The position numbers and the translations under genes were made by a program. Source: Pantoea phytobeneficialis (GTDB lineage: Bacteria > Pseudomonadota > Gammaproteobacteria > Enterobacterales > Enterobacteriaceae). Taken from it: a DNA stretch of 64,000 nt. Where the stretch lies: the NCBI RefSeq assembly GCF_009728735.1, contig NZ_CP024637.1:196019-260018 (forward strand), written 5' to 3'. The notes beneath the pieces are model-generated. The model had not been told where the DNA came from, did no database searches, and saw nothing but the letters and a program-made list of their open reading frames with translations. Within the stretch, counting starts at the first letter, position 1; each line of letters opens with the position of its first letter. Of the stretch, positions 16,671-26,748 are shown piece after piece.

Positions 16671-19040
16671 TTATTCCTGTTCTGCCTGAAGCATTGCCTC
16701 GTTCACTTGTGCGACCAGCGCATCCATCGCTGCTGCATCAAAACGCTGACGGAAGCGGCGATCAAAGGTGGTGAAGAGACCAAAGAAAGAGTTGGCGCAA
16801 TGCTCCAGCATCCTCTCGGCATCCGGCTGAGAGATGCTGAGTTGCTGTTGTAAAAAGCGATTGAAGTAGCTTCGCGCCAACGGGTTTTCCAGTATGAATA
16901 CGGGCTGGGTATCGCGGGCAATCAGACGGTAGCGTGCCACCTTGTTCAGTGCGGTGACATTGGCCTGCAACGGCAGGTCGCGCGAATGTGGACCGACGCA
17001 CAACTGCATCGCACCTTCTTCCAGAATCCACTGCTGACGGGCGGTGTCGTAGTAGCGCAAATCATCCACCGGGACGGTAAGGCTGATACGGCGCGACTCA
17101 CCGGGTTGCAGCTCCACTTTGCTGAAGGCGCGCAGCTCCTGCAACGGACGTTTCTGACGTGAGTGCAGGTAACGGCTGTAAAGCTGGCACACTTCTTTGC
17201 CGCTGCGTTCGCCGGTGTTGGTTAAGGTAAAACTTACCGTGACGTTGTCACCGGTTTTGAGGTTGTCGCGATCAACCGCGATATCGCTGTAAGCGAAGCA
17301 GGTGTAGCTCAGACCGAAACCGAACGGGAACAACGGCGCAATACCGCGAACGTCATACCAGCGATAGCCAACAAATACCCCTTCGCTATACAGATGACGA
17401 CCATTCTCTCCCGGATAGCTGTGCCAGCCAGGAATGTCTTCAATCTGCTGCGGGAAAGTTACGGTCAGTTTGCCGCTGGGATTGACCACGCCAAACAGCA
17501 CATCAGCCAACCCGCCGCCCATCGCCTGACCGGCGTAGAAGGTTTCCACCACGGCGGCAACCTCGTTTAGCCACGGCATCACCACCGCGTCCGGGTTCGC
17601 CAGCACCACAATCACCTTGTTATTCACCGCCGCGAGGGCGCTGATTAAGGCATCCTGGCCGGCCTGTAAGTTAAGGGTGCGCCGATCGGATCCTTCACCG
17701 TCATAACCATCTTCGCTGTTGGCAAACACGATAACGCGATCGGCCTCGCGTGCTGCCGCACAGGCTTCATCACGCAGTGCAACGGCCTGTTGTTGATCCA
17801 GTGAATCGCCCTGGCACCAGCTCAATGTCACGCCACCCGCAGCAAGCTTTTCCATTTCATCCCACGGGATATCAACCCGAGTAGGTAGCGTGGTGGCACA
17901 GCCCGACCCCTGAATCACCGGGGTTTTGGCACCGCTGCCGACCACCAGCAGACGCTCACCGCTGCGGCCATCGAGCGGCAACGCCTGGTGGTCGTTTTTC
18001 AGCAGCACGATGGATTCTGCCACCATGCGACGCGCAAGCAGATGGTGCTCCGCGTGATCAACCTGGGTGGCACGTTGTTCGCTGTGCAGCGCGCGGTGCA
18101 CCATCTCCAGCACGCGCACGGCTGAGGTTTCGGCCTCGGCACGCGGTACGCGCTGTTCTTCAATGGCGGCCACCAGGGCGGCTTTACGCGTTTCGCTCTC
18201 TGGCATATCGAGGTCGTTCCCCGCCAGCAGGGATTGGGGGCGATCTTTCACGCCGTGCCAGTCAGCCACTACCACACCCTTAAAGCCCCACTCATGACGC
18301 AATACATCGGTCAGCAACCAGCGATGTTCGGCGGTCTGGATACCATTAAGGCGGTTATACGAACTCATCACCGTCCAGGGTTGCGCTTGTTTAATCGCAC
18401 GTTCAAAACCCCGCAGGTAGATTTCGCGCAGCGCACGTTCATCGACCACCGAGTCCATGCTGGTGCGTTCAATTTCGGAGTTGTTACAGGCGAAGTGTTT
18501 CAGCGAAGCACCGACACCGCGCTGTTGCAGGCCATTGATCACGCCGCTGGCGATTTCACCGGAGATCAGCGGATCTTCCGAATAGTATTCATAGCTACGG
18601 CCACCCAGCGGGGTACGACGGATGTTAATACCAGGACCCAGTAACAGGTGGACGCCCATCTGCTGGCACTCTTTACCCAAGGCATCACCCAGTGTCTGGG
18701 CCAGTGCGCTATCCCAGCTACAGGCGAAGCTGGAACCATTGGGAAAGCAGGTAGCGGGTTTCATGGTGCCCCACGCCACTTCAACATCTTTGGCGCGCTG
18801 GTTGACGACGTTGAGAAAACCGGCGAAGTCCTGGCCGCCTTTCTCGTCCTGATCAATCTGTTGGATCGAATAGCGCACGCCGTAGGTACCATCCGTCATC
18901 ACCATGCGTGGGATGCCCAGTCGTTCATTGGCTTCTGTTTTCCACATCCCGTGTCCACTGAGAATATCGCCCAACTCTGCCGGGGTCATGGCGTGGACCA
19001 GAGAGATAAAGTCTCCATTTTCGAACCGTTCTGAACGCAT
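16671..19040 (-). CDS. Glycoside hydrolase family 3 beta-glucosidase-like enzyme
   Basis: 789 residues, full length for the three-domain GH3 enzymes. The TIM-barrel motif LKHFACNN at 180-187 binds substrate, and the nucleophile is Asp260 in VVVADWHGV. The alpha/beta sandwich domain follows (about 370-580, with NSEDGYDGEGSDR), and a fibronectin III-like domain closes the protein (KEVCQLYSRYLHS...). No signal peptide is present, so it acts in the cytoplasm on an imported glycoside. It is the first gene of the operon that encodes the ABC importer. A LysR gene diverges 421 bp away. Beta-glucosidase, beta-xylosidase or glycoside-specific activity cannot be told apart here. Confidence 0.87.
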   Translation of the reverse strand: MRSERFENGDFISLVHAMTPAELGDILSGHGMWKTEANERLGIPRMVMTDGTYGVRYSIQQIDQDEKGGQDFAGFLNVVNQRAKDVEVAWGTMKPATCFPNGSSFACSWDSALAQTLGDALGKECQQMGVHLLLGPGINIRRTPLGGRSYEYYSEDPLISGEIASGVINGLQQRGVGASLKHFACNNSEIERTSMDSVVDERALREIYLRGFERAIKQAQPWTVMSSYNRLNGIQTAEHRWLLTDVLRHEWGFKGVVVADWHGVKDRPQSLLAGNDLDMPESETRKAALVAAIEEQRVPRAEAETSAVRVLEMVHRALHSEQRATQVDHAEHHLLARRMVAESIVLLKNDHQALPLDGRSGERLLVVGSGAKTPVIQGSGCATTLPTRVDIPWDEMEKLAAGGVTLSWCQGDSLDQQQAVALRDEACAAAREADRVIVFANSEDGYDGEGSDRRTLNLQAGQDALISALAAVNNKVIVVLANPDAVVMPWLNEVAAVVETFYAGQAMGGGLADVLFGVVNPSGKLTVTFPQQIEDIPGWHSYPGENGRHLYSEGVFVGYRWYDVRGIAPLFPFGFGLSYTCFAYSDIAVDRDNLKTGDNVTVSFTLTNTGERSGKEVCQLYSRYLHSRQKRPLQELRAFSKVELQPGESRRISLTVPVDDLRYYDTARQQWILEEGAMQLCVGPHSRDLPLQANVTALNKVARYRLIARDTQPVFILENPLARSYFNRFLQQQLSISQPDAERMLEHCANSFFGLFTTFDRRFRQRFDAAAMDALVAQVNEAMLQAEQE

Positions 19041-19461
19041 AGTGTTATTCCAAAGTTAGAGGAGGGTGACTGCCTGTTATCAAATTGTCAGACACTATGG
19101 CGGCAGGCTAAGGCATGAGGCAATTATTAAATTTGTGGCCTTTAAATTGAAAAAAACTATTTAGTCGCTGGCGGGAAGTGAAGCCGATGAAATAGCGGAA
19201 AAGCATAACTGGCCTGCACTATTCAGGAGCGTTAAGCGCTTTAATCTGGCGCAGGATGCTAAATAATGGTGCGGTCGGCTGCATTAATTTCCCCCCGGGC
19301 TCGTTACTGAACAAATTATTCCTGCCCCCCCAGGTTGTTAAGCTAACCAATGATTGCTGCGCAGATCGCATTTTAATGGCATGGAGTTTGCTTTATATAC
19401 CCTGGATAGTTTAAAACTATTCAACACCTGCATCAGTAAATATTATTTAAATGGTTTTGAT
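19041..19461. promoter_or_regulatory. Divergent intergenic region between GH3 operon and LysR gene
   Basis: 421 bp without a convincing gene. It is more AT-rich than its surroundings and must hold the promoters of both units. A near-palindrome TTAAGCGCTTTAA lies around 19232-19245 and could be a regulator site, but nothing ties it to a specific protein. Confidence 0.4.
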
Positions 19462-20382
19462 ATGACGCATTTCACGCTTAAGCAACTCAAATACTTTGTC
19501 ACCGTGGTGGAAACCGAAAGCATCGCCGAGGCCTCACGGCAGTTACATATCGCCCAGCCTTCGATTTCGGTTGCGATTAAAAATCTCGAAGATGCCTTTG
19601 AACAACAGCTATTTATTCGCCACCATGCCCAGGGGGTTTCCCTCACTTCCAGTGGCCGGCGTTTTTACGATAAGGCGAAGGAGTTGTTGCGGTTATCCTA
19701 TGAATTTGAACAAAGTTCGCGCGCAGAAAATGAATTAGTGAGCGGAACCATCGCCGTTGGCTGTTTTGAGTCCGCCGCACCGTTATACATGCCGAAATTG
19801 ATCGCCGGTTTCAAAAAACTCTACCCTGAGATCAATATTCAACTCTATGACGGTGAACAACATGAGTTGATGCATGGTCTGCATCGCGGTCGCTTTGACA
19901 TGGCCTTTCTGTATGATCTGGATCTGGATAATGTGATTAAAAAAGAACCCCTTAACGCCCCGCATAAGCCCTATGCGTTGCTGCCTGCGGCACATCCGCT
20001 GGCGCAGAAAAGTGCGGTAACGTTACAGGAACTGGCGCGTGAACCCATGATTTTGCTGGATGCCGTCCCCAGTAAAAATTACTTCATTAATATTTTCAAA
20101 GAGAATGGCTATCATCCTGAAGTCGCCTACAGTTCACCTTCTATCGAAATGGTACGCTGCATGGTGGGGCAAGGATTGGGTTTTTCAGTACTGGTAACAC
20201 GTCCCTGTTCTGATATTACTTACGACGGGGAACGGTTGGTACAACTGGATATTATTGATGAAATGGCCGATTCAACGCTGATTATGGCGTATCTGCAAAA
20301 TAATGAACCGACACGACCCACGCGTTTATTTATGGACTATTGCCGGAGTGTGGAGTTAACTCCAGTAAGCCATGCGCATTAA
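19462..20382 (+). CDS. LysR-family transcriptional regulator
   Basis: 306 residues from the ATG at 19462 (MTHFTLKQLKYFVTVVE), the normal start of a LysR helix-turn-helix; an open frame extends 36 codons upstream but is AT-rich and lacks LysR character. The recognition region is ESIAEASRQLHIAQPSISVA. A full effector-binding domain follows. It is divergent from the GH3/ABC operon and convergent with the aldehyde dehydrogenase gene, so it could control either, the divergent GH3 operon being more likely. A strong hairpin terminator follows the stop codon. Confidence 0.83.
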   Translation: MTHFTLKQLKYFVTVVETESIAEASRQLHIAQPSISVAIKNLEDAFEQQLFIRHHAQGVSLTSSGRRFYDKAKELLRLSYEFEQSSRAENELVSGTIAVGCFESAAPLYMPKLIAGFKKLYPEINIQLYDGEQHELMHGLHRGRFDMAFLYDLDLDNVIKKEPLNAPHKPYALLPAAHPLAQKSAVTLQELAREPMILLDAVPSKNYFINIFKENGYHPEVAYSSPSIEMVRCMVGQGLGFSVLVTRPCSDITYDGERLVQLDIIDEMADSTLIMAYLQNNEPTRPTRLFMDYCRSVELTPVSHAH

Positions 20383-20388
20383 TAACGT

Positions 20389-20420
20389 GTTTATACCCGA
20401 CAGGCTGATCGGGTATAAAC
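20389..20420. terminator. Bidirectional terminator hairpin
   Basis: Perfect 12-bp stem GTTTATACCCGA/TCGGGTATAAAC with an 8-nt loop, placed exactly between the convergent LysR and aldehyde dehydrogenase stop codons. The AT-rich outer stem gives A- and T-runs in both directions. Confidence 0.75.
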
Positions 20421-20431
20421 AGCACTGAAGA

Positions 20432-21922
20432 TTAGCGTAATTCGATCCAGGTGGTTTTTAGTTGCGTGAATTTATCAAAAGCATGCAAAGATAAATCGCG
20501 ACCAAAACCTGACTGTCGATTGCCACCAAAAGGAACGGTCACATCCAGCGCATCAACGGTATTTATCGATACGGTGCCGGCATGCAGTTTTCGGGCAACC
20601 CGATGCGCCTGGTTGAGATCATCGGTCCACACCGAGGCAGCAAGGGCATAAATATGATTATTTGCCAACGCGATAGCCTCTGACTCGTCATCAAACACCT
20701 TCACCGCCAGAACCGGGCCAAATACTTCATCGCGCCACAGCGAAATATTTTCTCCTGCCACTTCAATCACCGTCGGCTGAATGTAATTAGCCACCTGTTC
20801 AATAGTGAGCGATGCTCCGCCAGCGCGTAATATGCCACCATCATCAAGTGCGGCCTGAATAAAACGCTGCACTTTCTCTTTATGTGCTGCTGAAACCATT
20901 GCGCCCATTTTGGCGTCTGGATTCAGTGGGTGATCCGGTTGCCAGTCAGAGAGTTTATCGAGCAACTTTGCCATAAACTGGGGATAGATGGCACGTTCAA
21001 CCAATAAGCGGGAGTTGGCAGAACAGACTTCGCCCTGATTAAAACAGATGCCAAAAGCCGCTTTTTCCGCCGCTAAGTCGAGATCTTTGCAATCGGCGAA
21101 GATGATATTGGCGCTCTTGCCCCCGCACTCCAGCCAGACCTGCTTCAGATTCGATTCCCCGGCGTAGGACATAAACGCTTTCCCGACCGTGGTTGAACCG
21201 GTAAAGGTGATGACATCGACATCCCTATGTTTTCCCAGTGCCGCGCCAGCGTCTACGCCCAAACCGGTGACCACATTCAACACCCCCGCAGGCAGACCCG
21301 CTTCCAGCGCCAGCTCAGCTAAGCGGATAGCGGTAAAAGGGGCATTCTCGGACGGCTTAAGAATCACGCTGTTACCCGCCGCCAATGCCGGGCCAATTTT
21401 CCACGCGGCGATATCCAGCGGGAAGTTCCACGGCACAATTGCGGCGACAACCCCGATCGGTTCACGGGTGATGGTTGCCAGCGTGCCCGGTCGGGTAGGG
21501 GCGACCTCATCATAGATTTTATCGATGCTTTCAGCGTACCAGGCGATGACATGCGCCGCGCCAGGAATATCGATGTTGTAGGCATCCAGTACCGGTTTAC
21601 CCATGCTGGCGCTCTCCAGCAGGGCCAGTTCTTCACGATGTTCCAGTATCAAGGCGGATAACTTCAGCAACACCGCCTTGCGTTCCTGCAAAGGACGTTC
21701 TGACCAGATGCCAGAGCTGAAGGCCTGACGGGCCGACTGCACGGCAATGTCGATGTCCTCGGTCTGACAGGCTGTCACTTCGGCAAGGGCGGTGTCGGTG
21801 GCGGGATTTATCACGCCATAGGTGTTTGCGCTGCGCGCAACATAGCGTTTGCCATCAATAAGCGCGTAGTCACAAAAAGCCTGCCGTTGCAGCAGCGTTT
21901 CCCAATATTGTCGGTTATGCAT
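20432..21922 (-). CDS. NAD(P)-dependent aldehyde dehydrogenase (PuuC-like)
   Basis: 496 residues from the ATG at 21922, which overlaps the upstream GMC gene's last codons by 8 bp. Key features: PWNFPL and KPSENAPFTA for cofactor binding, the general base Glu in WLECGGKSANI, and the catalytic Cys in FNQGEVCSANSR. It aligns closely by eye with PuuC-type enzymes that oxidise gamma-glutamyl-aminobutyraldehyde and related amino aldehydes (GPALAAGNSVILKPSE, VPFGGNRQSGFGRD). With the GMC alcohol oxidase upstream it would take an alcohol through the aldehyde to the carboxylate. The permease in the same operon suggests a nitrogenous substrate. Confidence 0.87.
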   Translation of the reverse strand: MHNRQYWETLLQRQAFCDYALIDGKRYVARSANTYGVINPATDTALAEVTACQTEDIDIAVQSARQAFSSGIWSERPLQERKAVLLKLSALILEHREELALLESASMGKPVLDAYNIDIPGAAHVIAWYAESIDKIYDEVAPTRPGTLATITREPIGVVAAIVPWNFPLDIAAWKIGPALAAGNSVILKPSENAPFTAIRLAELALEAGLPAGVLNVVTGLGVDAGAALGKHRDVDVITFTGSTTVGKAFMSYAGESNLKQVWLECGGKSANIIFADCKDLDLAAEKAAFGICFNQGEVCSANSRLLVERAIYPQFMAKLLDKLSDWQPDHPLNPDAKMGAMVSAAHKEKVQRFIQAALDDGGILRAGGASLTIEQVANYIQPTVIEVAGENISLWRDEVFGPVLAVKVFDDESEAIALANNHIYALAASVWTDDLNQAHRVARKLHAGTVSINTVDALDVTVPFGGNRQSGFGRDLSLHAFDKFTQLKTTWIELR

Positions 21923-23561
21923 ACGCACGTTCCTTGTTTGACGTTGTACTGGCGAGCGTGCCACCGCGCAGGATCATCTCTGCGGCACGTTCACCGATCA
22001 TAATGGAAGGGGCATTGGTGTTGCCGCTAATCAAGGTCGGCATGATTGAGGCATCGGCAACGCGCAGATTATCAATACCATGCACCTTCAGCGTATCCGG
22101 GGCGACCACGCTCATCGCATCCCGCCCCATTTTGCAGGTACCGACCGGATGGAACACCGTGGCGCAATACTCCTTCACGTATTGGTGCAACTGTTCGTCG
22201 CTCTGCACCTGTTTACCCGGCAGCATCTCCTCACCGCGAAGTGCTGCGAATTCAGGCTGGGCCAAAATTTTTCTGGCCGTTTTTATCCCTTCGACCAGCA
22301 CCCTGGCGTCATACGGGTCAGCAAGAAAATTGAAATCAATCTCCAGTTGTTTTCCTGCTCCGAGGCGCAGACTGCCAATCGATTTGGGACGCAACACGCA
22401 GGTATGGATGGCATAACCGTGCCCCCATTCGAACAGGCGTCCACGGTGGCTGCGATAACCTGGCACGAAATGGAACTGGATATCCGGCTCCCCGGTCGCG
22501 AGTGGGGTTGAGGCAAAACCACCGGCTTCGACATAGTTGGTGGTCAACCATCCTTTGCGTGCGAACAGATACCTGAAGGGTGCCGTCAGAATCGGTTTCC
22601 AGGCCGCCAGAGAGAACCCCAGCGTCAGCGCAGATTTGCTGCGCACCGTCACCAGTCCATCCAGGTGATCCTGAAGGTTTTGTCCGACGCCAGGCAGGTC
22701 ATGCACCACGGCAACGTCTGCCGCGGCCAGTGCTGCGCGGGGACCAACCCCGGATTTCATCAGGATATGCGGCGAGCCAATCGACCCGGCAGCCAGAATC
22801 ACTTCTTTACGGCATCGCAGGGCGGTCGCGTGGGTTTCTCCAGCTGCGATCACCCGCACCCCTTGCACCGTTTTCCCGTCCATGATTAAGGTTTCCACCT
22901 GGCAATCGGTCATGACGGTCAGGTTGCTTCTGCCAAGATGAGGGTGCAGAAAAGCGCGGTAACTCGACAGGCGCTGACCCTCCTTCTGCGTCACGTTGTA
23001 GATCCCCACGCCGGAGAGCGCAGGACCATTGAAATCGTGGTTTTCAGGCAGACCAGCCCGGACGCCTGCGGCGACAAACAGGGCAGATACCGGATTAGGA
23101 TCGCGCGGTTTATCGACCAACAGCTCACCCTCAACGCCATGATAAGCCGCATCCTGTTGCAGAAGATTTTTCTCCGAGCGTTTGAACCAGGGCAAGACAT
23201 CTTGCCATCCCCAGCCTTCGCAACCTGCCTGCTCCCAGAGATCATAATCCGAAGGTAAGCCACGGATATAAATCATGCTGTTCATTGAAGAGGAGCCGCC
23301 CAGCGCTTTGCCGCGCGGAACATGTATGTGTCGATTGCCCAGCCGTGGTTGCGGGGTGGAGTAATAATTCCAGCTAAACTTCTGACTTTTATACAGCGTG
23401 ATGGTCCCGGCGGGTGTCTGAATGCGGGGTGTCTCGTCACTACTGCCAGCCTCAATCAGACAAACCTGGATATTTTCCTGTTCAGACAGACGCGCGGCCA
23501 GCACGGAACCCGCCGATCCCCCGCCAATAACGATGTAGTCGAATGCGTTGGTGTTATTCAT
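21915..23561 (-). CDS. GMC-family FAD-dependent alcohol oxidoreductase (choline dehydrogenase-like)
   Basis: 548 residues from the ATG at 23561 (MNNTNAFDYIVIGGGSAG). The N-terminal FAD loop GGGSAGSVLAARL, the GMC signature around RGKALGGSSSMNSMIYIRG, and the C-terminal ASIMPTLISGNTNAPSIMIGE with its catalytic His region (ATVFHPVGTCKMG) are all present. BetA and AlkJ belong to the same family and oxidise choline or aliphatic alcohols to aldehydes. The start of the aldehyde dehydrogenase overlaps its 3' end, so the two steps are coupled. The order permease-GMC-ALDH gives a short uptake and oxidation route. Confidence 0.86.
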   Translation of the reverse strand: MNNTNAFDYIVIGGGSAGSVLAARLSEQENIQVCLIEAGSSDETPRIQTPAGTITLYKSQKFSWNYYSTPQPRLGNRHIHVPRGKALGGSSSMNSMIYIRGLPSDYDLWEQAGCEGWGWQDVLPWFKRSEKNLLQQDAAYHGVEGELLVDKPRDPNPVSALFVAAGVRAGLPENHDFNGPALSGVGIYNVTQKEGQRLSSYRAFLHPHLGRSNLTVMTDCQVETLIMDGKTVQGVRVIAAGETHATALRCRKEVILAAGSIGSPHILMKSGVGPRAALAAADVAVVHDLPGVGQNLQDHLDGLVTVRSKSALTLGFSLAAWKPILTAPFRYLFARKGWLTTNYVEAGGFASTPLATGEPDIQFHFVPGYRSHRGRLFEWGHGYAIHTCVLRPKSIGSLRLGAGKQLEIDFNFLADPYDARVLVEGIKTARKILAQPEFAALRGEEMLPGKQVQSDEQLHQYVKEYCATVFHPVGTCKMGRDAMSVVAPDTLKVHGIDNLRVADASIMPTLISGNTNAPSIMIGERAAEMILRGGTLASTTSNKERAYA

Positions 23562-23568
23562 GGTTGTC

Positions 23569-24972
23569 TCACTTAACCATTGAGGTTTGGGCAACCGGCT
23601 GGCTACGACTCAGCAGATAATAAACCGGCGAGACGATGGCTAAACCAACAATCCAGGAGATGTCGGCTCCGCCTAACATATTCGCCGCCGGACCGGTATA
23701 AATGGCGGTCGACATAAACGGAATCTCCACCACAATTCCCAGCAGATAACAGAAAATGGCTTTGGTATTGAAGTAACCATAAATACCGCCGTCACGACGG
23801 AAAAATGACGCCACATCATAATTACCGTGCGCAACCAGGTAATAATCCACCAGGTTGATGGCAGTCCAGGGAACTAATACATACAACAGCATCAGAATGA
23901 AGTTGGTGTAATTCACCAGGAAGTTTTCCTGACCGTACACGGCAATCGCCACTTCGATAAGGATGGTGATAATCGAGACAACAATACGCGCACCGGAAAG
24001 GGGTGACCATTTCGGCAGGAATGTTTGCCCCAGCGTCAGGGTACAGAGCACGCCACAATAAAGATTCATGGCATTGGTCGCCGCGATACCGATGGCAAAA
24101 ACAATAATGACGGTTGAGGAGAGCCCGCCGGTCATATTCACAATCCCGGCAATTAAATCGCCATCCACAATACAAACCGACACCAGAATGCCGAGAATCA
24201 TCGGAAACAGTGAACCAAGCACGCAACCGAGATAACTGCACCAGAAAACACTTTTTTCGCTGATATCTTTCGGCATGTAGCGCGAATAATCGGACACATA
24301 AGGGGCATAGGCCAATTGCCATAAAGCTGCAATTGAGATGGCACCGAGGAAGCCACTCAGGTTAAAGCCATTGCGAGCGAGAAAATCGCCTGGCAGGCCA
24401 TGCACAAAAACAATCCAGACAAAGGCGGCGATCAGTACAATCCCCGATACCCAGGACATGATTTTGGTATAGGCATGAATCAGGTTGTAACCAAAGGCAC
24501 AGGCAATCAGGCTGAGAATGGCCGAAACCAGAATCCCGGTATTGGTTGAAACCGGGGCGTAAATCGCATGCAGCGATTGGCCACCCAGTACCAGGTTAGA
24601 GGCGAGAAAGCCGATATACATAATGACCACCAGCGCGACAACCAGCACGGAACCATAAGAACCGAACTGACCACGCGTCTGTACCATTTGCGGCACACCG
24701 AGTTGTGGCCCTTGTGCTGAATGCAGTGCCATAAACAAGCCACCGGCAAGGTTACCAATCAATACGGCGAGGGTGGCCCACATAAATGACAGGTGGAAAA
24801 TGCTGACCGCCAGCGCCCCGGTGATCACCGTGAGTAACATGATGTTGGAACCAAACCAGATAGTAAAAAGATCCCGTGGTTTGCCGTGACGCTCATTTAG
24901 GGGAATGGGCTGAATGGTGCTCAACTCAATGGATGCTGCATTCGCATTATCTTTAGGATTGTTTGTCATCAT
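23569..24972 (-). CDS. NCS1-family nucleobase/cation symporter-like permease (CodB-like)
   Basis: 467 residues (ATG at 24972; the next codon is also ATG). About twelve hydrophobic helices. The conserved GKPRDLFTIWFGSNIMLLT near the N-terminus is characteristic of the purine-cytosine permease branch of NCS1, whose members carry cytosine, allantoin, hydantoins, thiamine-like or pyridoxine-like compounds. It is the first gene of the operon with the GMC oxidoreductase and aldehyde dehydrogenase, ending 8 bp before the GMC ATG. This points to import of an N-containing alcohol that is then oxidised, but the ligand is not identifiable. Confidence 0.85.
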   Translation of the reverse strand: MMTNNPKDNANAASIELSTIQPIPLNERHGKPRDLFTIWFGSNIMLLTVITGALAVSIFHLSFMWATLAVLIGNLAGGLFMALHSAQGPQLGVPQMVQTRGQFGSYGSVLVVALVVIMYIGFLASNLVLGGQSLHAIYAPVSTNTGILVSAILSLIACAFGYNLIHAYTKIMSWVSGIVLIAAFVWIVFVHGLPGDFLARNGFNLSGFLGAISIAALWQLAYAPYVSDYSRYMPKDISEKSVFWCSYLGCVLGSLFPMILGILVSVCIVDGDLIAGIVNMTGGLSSTVIIVFAIGIAATNAMNLYCGVLCTLTLGQTFLPKWSPLSGARIVVSIITILIEVAIAVYGQENFLVNYTNFILMLLYVLVPWTAINLVDYYLVAHGNYDVASFFRRDGGIYGYFNTKAIFCYLLGIVVEIPFMSTAIYTGPAANMLGGADISWIVGLAIVSPVYYLLSRSQPVAQTSMVK

Positions 24973-25462
24973 CGTTATCTCAACAATTTTATCCGCAGGT
25001 TTTGGCTCCACCCGAAAATCCGGGTCGAAGTAACAGTAAGGTTGACTGGATGTTGCAACAGGAGGCTATTGAGAGAAATGACGAAAAACCGAGGCAAACC
25101 CTATAAAAAAAAGAGGCAACGTTGTCCGGCGATGTATTGCACCATAAAGCGTCAAATGGGGCTGGCTGAATAAAAACGATTTTAGCGAAATAAATTAATG
25201 ATTGTTATCAGATAATTTACCAGAGGGTATTGGCGTGCACCAACAGGGTGTGATGTGTGCCTGTCAATGGTGCATTGAGGCGATTAAAAATATTTGCAAA
25301 ATAATCCACCGATAAGTTTTTTCCTGCCTGTTATCGACTGGTTAAATATTTTCTATTCAGACACTCACTTTATAATATTTTACCGTCATCATCCGCTCCC
25401 CTAGTCTTGGGTCCTTCTTAAGTAGTTAATTCCCGTCACCATGCGGGACGAAGGACATCAAA
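24973..25462. promoter_or_regulatory. Divergent intergenic region between the two catabolic operons
   Basis: About 490 bp, strongly AT-rich, with no gene seen. It must carry the promoters for the permease operon and the flavin monooxygenase operon. A short inverted repeat TCCCG/CGGGA (about 25431-25448) lies just before the monooxygenase ribosome site GAAGGAC. I found no sigma-54 type -24/-12 motif. Confidence 0.4.
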
Positions 25463-26731
25463 ATGACGCCATTAAAAACTGAGATAGACACGCTTATTAT
25501 TGGTGCGGGTCAGGCCGGGGTTGCCATGAGCGAGCACCTGACGCGCCTCGATATTCCGCATCTGGTACTGGAGAAAAATCGTATTGCTGAATCCTGGCGC
25601 AGCCGCCGCTGGGATTCGCTGGTTGCCAATGGTCCGGCATGGCATGACCGCTTTCCGGGCATGGAGTTTCCCGGTTGCTCGCCAGACAGTTTTGTGGCGA
25701 AAGAACAGGTCGCCGATTATTTTGTCAGCTATGCCGCTATGAATCAGTCACCGATTCGCACTGGTGTTGAAGTGCTGAGCGTAGAACGTAATCAGGGGCA
25801 GGCCGGTTTCACCGTGACCACTTCTGAAGGCGTGATTAATGCACAACGTGTGGTGGCTGCCACCGGCCCGTTCCAGCGCCCGGTGATCCCGGCGATTGCG
25901 CCGCAGCTCAGCCGGGTGCAGCAGTTGCATTCAGCCGATTACAAAAATCCGCAGCAACTACCGGAAGGTGGGGTGTTGGTCATTGGTGCCGGATCGTCCG
26001 GGGTGCAGATCGCGGATGAACTGCAACGTGCCGGAAAACCGGTGTGGCTGTCGGTTGGGCCGCACGATCGTCCACCGCGTGCCTATCGTGGCCGCGATTT
26101 CTGCTGGTGGCTGGGGGTGTTGGGATTGTGGGACGCCGCAGCCAGCCAGCCGGGTAAAGAGCACGTCACCATCGCAGTCAGCGGGGCGCGCGGTGGTCAT
26201 ACCGTGGATTTCCGCCGTCTGGCGGCGCAGGGTGTTAACCTGGTTGGTCTGACCGAAAGTTTTGACGATGAGACGGTACGTTTCCAGAACGATCTTGCTG
26301 TGAACATCCAACGCGGTGATGAAAACTATCTGGCGCTGCTTGACGCCGCTGATGCGTACATCGCCCGTAACGGCCTGGATTTACCGCCAGAACCGGCAGC
26401 GCGTGAGTTCCTCGCAGATCCCGCCTGCGTCACGCATCCTCAGTTATCGCTGAATCTTACTGACGCCGGGATCACCAGCATTATCTGGGCCACGGGCTAT
26501 GTTACCGATTACAGCTGGCTGAAGGTTAATGCCTTCAACGAACAGGGTAAACCGCAGCATCAGCGCGGCGTTTCCAGTGAGCCGGGCGTCTACTTCCTTG
26601 GCTTACCCTGGTTGTCGCGCCGGGGATCCACCTTTATCTGGGGCGTCTGGCACGATGCCAAATTTATCGCCGACCAGATTGCTATTCAGCGCCAGTATCA
26701 ACAATACCGCGCACCTTCAGACTCGCTTTGA
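25463..26731 (+). CDS. Flavin-containing monooxygenase-like protein
   Basis: 422 residues. The FAD loop is IIGAGQAGVAMSEHL at the N-terminus and the NADPH loop is VLVIGAGSSGVQIADEL near residue 170. Between them are the SWRSRRWDSL region and the FQRPVIP segment, typical of the CzcO/FMO-like branch that hydroxylates N, S or carbonyl-adjacent positions. The FMO fingerprint is present only in relaxed form. It opens a four-gene operon with RidA, DUF1028 and an ArgE-like deacylase, so N-oxygenation of a nitrogen compound is a reasonable inference. Confidence 0.83.
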   Translation: MTPLKTEIDTLIIGAGQAGVAMSEHLTRLDIPHLVLEKNRIAESWRSRRWDSLVANGPAWHDRFPGMEFPGCSPDSFVAKEQVADYFVSYAAMNQSPIRTGVEVLSVERNQGQAGFTVTTSEGVINAQRVVAATGPFQRPVIPAIAPQLSRVQQLHSADYKNPQQLPEGGVLVIGAGSSGVQIADELQRAGKPVWLSVGPHDRPPRAYRGRDFCWWLGVLGLWDAAASQPGKEHVTIAVSGARGGHTVDFRRLAAQGVNLVGLTESFDDETVRFQNDLAVNIQRGDENYLALLDAADAYIARNGLDLPPEPAAREFLADPACVTHPQLSLNLTDAGITSIIWATGYVTDYSWLKVNAFNEQGKPQHQRGVSSEPGVYFLGLPWLSRRGSTFIWGVWHDAKFIADQIAIQRQYQQYRAPSDSL

Positions 26732-26748
26732 TATCGACAGGAACCGTT

